From an uncultured Pseudomonadota bacterium (lineage in GTDB: Bacteria; Desulfobacterota_B; Binatia; UBA9968), in the NCBI GenBank assembly GCA_946478635.1, contig CAMLCX010000064.1, forward strand, positions 1 to 14,675: DNA of 14,675 bases, written 5' to 3'. Position 1 is the first letter of the stretch, and every line of letters starts with the position of its first letter. Below, piece after piece: positions 12,293-14,675 of this stretch. The translations under genes and the position numbers were made by a program. The notes beneath the pieces were generated by a model. It saw only the letters and a list, made by a program, of their open reading frames with translations, was not told the origin of the DNA and ran no database searches.

Positions 12293-14608
12293 ATGACCAC
12301 CGAACACACGGCGAACGGGCTCATTGGCGCTTCACCCAAGCGAGTGGAAGATCCGCCGCTGATCACCGGCCGGGGCTGCTACGTCGATGACATTCATCTT
12401 CCGGGCATGCTCTATTTGGCGTTCCAGCGCAGCCCCTATCCGCACGCGAAAATTATCTCCATCGACACCAGCAAAGCGAAAACGATGCCCGGCGTCGAGA
12501 TGGTGGTGACCGGCAACGACCTCAGCGATAAGCTCAATCTCGCGCCGTCGCAGGTTTTGCCGAATATGAAAATTCCGCCGCATCCGGTGCTCGCGCGCGG
12601 CGCGGTCCACTGCGCCGGCGTTCCGGTTGCCGCGGTGGTCGCGCGGACCCGGGCGCAAGCGCAGGATGCGGCGAACGCCATCGAAGTCGAATACGCGGCG
12701 CTGCCGGGAATTTCGAATGCTGAAGACGCGCTCAAATCGGGCGCGCCGCTCGCGCGCGAAGAGCTCGATAGCAACATCTGTTACACGATGACGAAGAACG
12801 GCGGCAACGTGGATAAAGCGTTCGCCGAAGCGGATCATGTTTTCACCATGCATATCGCGAGCCCGCGCCAAGTGGCGCTGGCCATGGAGCCGCGCGGCAT
12901 CGCGGTCAATTCCGATCCCTTCGGCAAGGGTTTGACCGTCTGGCTTTCGACGCAGGGACCCCATCGCGCAAGGGCGGAGATTGCCAATGTTTTGGGATTT
13001 CCCGAGAATCGAATCCATCTGATCGCGCCGGATGTCGGCGGCGGTTTCGGCAGCAAAGGGCCGGTTTACCGCGAAGACGTTCTTGCCTGCCACCTCGCGC
13101 TCAAGCTGCGCAAGCCGATCAAGTGGGTCGCGACGCGGAGCGAAGATTTCATCACAACGATTCAAGGCCGCGACCAGGCCATGACTTCAGAATTGGCGCT
13201 TAGAAAAGACGGCAAAATTCTCGGCTTGAAAGTCAAAGTCGTTGCCAACCTGGGCGCCTATCTTCATTCGAGCACGGCCGGACCGCCGCAGCGCATGCTC
13301 GGCATGGCCTGCGGCAGCTATCAGATTCAAGACTGCCGCGTCGAGATCGTCTCTGTTTTCACCAACACCTGTCCCACGGGTCCTTACCGGGGCGCCGGTC
13401 GTCCGGAGTCGGTGTTGAACATCGAACGGTTGCTCGATAAAGCGGCCGCGGTTTTGGGCATGGATCGATTGGAGATTCGCCGGAAGAATTTCATCCAACC
13501 GGAGCAGTTCCCATACACAACGGGCACAGGCGTCGAGTATGATTCAGGCGATTACGAAAAACCGCTCCGCGAAGCGCTCAAGATTTCCAACTATGAAGAC
13601 CTCTTGCGCCAGCGCGACGAACGGCGCAAACGCGGCGAGCTCGTCGGCGTCGGCTTTTCGACGTTCGTCGAGCCCAGCGGCGGCGCGGGGTTCGAAAGCG
13701 GCACGGTGCGCGTGGAACGCACCGGCGAGGTCACTGTGCTGACGGGTTCGAGCTCGCACGGACAGGGTCACGAGACATCGTGGGCGCAGATCGCGGCCGA
13801 GCTGATGAAGACTTCGATGGATCATGTCACGGTTCTCCACGGCGACACCCATGTCAGCCAGCAGGGTACCGGCACTTTCGGCAGCCGCAGCGCGGTGGTG
13901 GGCGGCGGCGCTTTGGCCATCGCTGCCGAGCGCGTGATCGAAAAGGCTAAGCGCATTGCCGCCCATCTCGTCGAAGCTGCGCCGGAAGATATGGTACAGA
14001 CCGACAACGGTTTTGCGGTCAAAGGCGTGCCCGACAAGAAAATCAGCTGGCGCCAGATCGCAGCCGCGGCTTACAGCGGCAGAGTGCCAAAGGGGATGGA
14101 GATCGGACTTCAAGAGACCGCGTTTTTCGATCCCAAGCGTGAGGCCTGGGGTTTCGGCACTCACGTCGCGTTGGTGAGCATCGACCGCGATACCGGCAAG
14201 CTCACTATAGAGAAATTAGTGCTCGTCGACGATTGCGGGGTGGTTATCAATCCGATGATCGTCGAAGGGCAGATTCACGGCGGCGTGGCTCAGGGCCTCG
14301 GCGAAGCGCAACGCGAACAGATGCTTTATGGCGACGACGGGCAGGTGCAAACCGGCACGTTCATGAACTACGCGATCATGCGCGCTGGCGATATGCCGCC
14401 GATGATCCTGGGCGAGACGATTACTGCCAATCCGTTCAATCCGCTCGGCGTCAAAGGCGTCGGCGAGTGCGGCACTAACGGCGCGCCGCCGGCGGTCGCC
14501 AATGCCCTCGTGGACGCGCTTTCGCCGCTCGGCATCGATCACATCGATATGCCGTATACAGCGCCGAAACTTTGGCAAGCGATTCGAGACGCTGGAGGAA
14601 AAAACTAA
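12293..14608 (+). CDS. Molybdenum hydroxylase, molybdopterin-binding large subunit (form II CoxL-like)
   Basis: This is the catalytic subunit of a xanthine dehydrogenase family enzyme, which hydroxylates a substrate with oxygen from water at a molybdenum cofactor. The 771-aa protein has the N-terminal aldehyde oxidase a/b hammerhead domain (about 20-140). The cofactor-binding domain shows GGGFGSK (249-255), GSSSHGQGHE (485-494), FGSRSAVVGGGA (529-540) and VKGVGECG (720-727), with Glu725 at the position of the catalytic glutamate. The active-site loop reads PYRGAGR (364-370). True CO dehydrogenases have AYRCSFR with an essential Cys, so CO oxidation is unlikely; the loop matches the form II or general aldehyde/N-heterocycle hydroxylase type. 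The start at 12293 has GAGG at five bases. It is the last gene of the operon; a strong terminator follows 32 bases later. The cofactor maturation genes are not in the window. Confidence 0.96.
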   Translation: MTTEHTANGLIGASPKRVEDPPLITGRGCYVDDIHLPGMLYLAFQRSPYPHAKIISIDTSKAKTMPGVEMVVTGNDLSDKLNLAPSQVLPNMKIPPHPVLARGAVHCAGVPVAAVVARTRAQAQDAANAIEVEYAALPGISNAEDALKSGAPLAREELDSNICYTMTKNGGNVDKAFAEADHVFTMHIASPRQVALAMEPRGIAVNSDPFGKGLTVWLSTQGPHRARAEIANVLGFPENRIHLIAPDVGGGFGSKGPVYREDVLACHLALKLRKPIKWVATRSEDFITTIQGRDQAMTSELALRKDGKILGLKVKVVANLGAYLHSSTAGPPQRMLGMACGSYQIQDCRVEIVSVFTNTCPTGPYRGAGRPESVLNIERLLDKAAAVLGMDRLEIRRKNFIQPEQFPYTTGTGVEYDSGDYEKPLREALKISNYEDLLRQRDERRKRGELVGVGFSTFVEPSGGAGFESGTVRVERTGEVTVLTGSSSHGQGHETSWAQIAAELMKTSMDHVTVLHGDTHVSQQGTGTFGSRSAVVGGGALAIAAERVIEKAKRIAAHLVEAAPEDMVQTDNGFAVKGVPDKKISWRQIAAAAYSGRVPKGMEIGLQETAFFDPKREAWGFGTHVALVSIDRDTGKLTIEKLVLVDDCGVVINPMIVEGQIHGGVAQGLGEAQREQMLYGDDGQVQTGTFMNYAIMRAGDMPPMILGETITANPFNPLGVKGVGECGTNGAPPAVANALVDALSPLGIDHIDMPYTAPKLWQAIRDAGGKN

Positions 14609-14640
14609 GCAACCGCGAAATTTTCGGAGTGTTTCTACAG

Positions 14641-14671
14641 AGGGCCGTGGAATAACTCCACGGCCCTTTTT
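14641..14671 (+). terminator. Intrinsic terminator of the Mo-hydroxylase operon
   Basis: AGGGCCGTGGA (14641-14651) pairs perfectly over 11 bp with TCCACGGCCCT (14657-14667) around the loop ATAAC, followed by a T run (14667-14671). It lies 32 bases after the large-subunit stop, so the operon ends here. Confidence 0.95.
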
Positions 14672-14675
14672 GTTC

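Noticed and set aside
12332..13165. Long open frame (277 aa) on the minus strand
   Set aside because: It lies entirely antisense to the Mo-hydroxylase large subunit. GC-rich codons leave the opposite frame open; the product is Arg/His/Ala-rich with no recognisable domain.
13544..14164. Open frame of 206 aa on the minus strand
   Set aside because: Antisense shadow of the same large-subunit gene; no RBS and no domain.
10769..14608. Classical aerobic CO dehydrogenase (coxMSL)
   Set aside because: The large subunit lacks the AYRCSFR loop and the gene order differs; kept as form II-like Mo hydroxylase.

Overview
The window looks like a chromosomal segment of a Gram-negative, moderately GC-rich and probably aerobic bacterium. 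A predicted lipoprotein with a BON domain, an AsmA-type protein and a membrane-anchored HtrA-like protease point to a cell with a periplasm and outer membrane. The catabolic genes and the heptanucleotide repeats between genes resemble what is often seen in uncultured soil or subsurface lineages (deltaproteobacteria-like, Binatota-like or Methylomirabilota-like). That placement is only an impression. No rRNA, tRNA, transposase, phage gene, CRISPR array or recognisable defence gene was seen.

Left part (1-4110). On the minus strand are a PDZ-less trypsin-like protease (192-1130) and a small BON-domain lipoprotein (1381-1701). On the plus strand is a MASE1-GGDEF diguanylate cyclase (2038-3495) with an intact GGDEF signature and an RxxD inhibitory site. 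A short hypothetical gene (3530-3709, minus) follows. A roughly 400-base divergent region then holds a perfect 10-bp hairpin and a TATACT box.

Middle (4111-8665). A large AsmA-family protein is followed, convergently, by a CDO-like cupin protein (6613-7113, minus; GTG start). A 222-base divergent spacer carries promoter-like elements in both directions. Beyond it is a plus-strand pair: a stand-alone diiron-type metallo-beta-lactamase-fold protein (7336-8067) and a GNAT acetyltransferase (8072-8665), 4 bases apart.

Right part (8758-14675). A Rieske ring-hydroxylating dioxygenase alpha/beta pair on the minus strand (overlapping by 8 bases) is divergent from a three-gene molybdenum hydroxylase operon on the plus strand: [2Fe-2S] subunit, FAD subunit, then molybdopterin subunit. 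The order is S-M-L, and the large subunit has the PYRGAGR loop rather than the AYRCSFR of true aerobic CO dehydrogenase. The operon ends in a textbook intrinsic terminator. The plausible shared theme is oxidative breakdown of an aromatic or N-heteroaromatic compound: Mo-dependent hydroxylation plus ring dihydroxylation. No substrate can be read from the sequence. Ferredoxin and reductase partners for the dioxygenase, and any regulator, lie outside the window.

The least expected DNA structure is a pair of tandem heptanucleotide arrays in the two gaps of the Mo-hydroxylase operon. One of them supplies the FAD subunit's stop codon. There is also a set of dyads in the divergent dioxygenase/hydroxylase promoter region.
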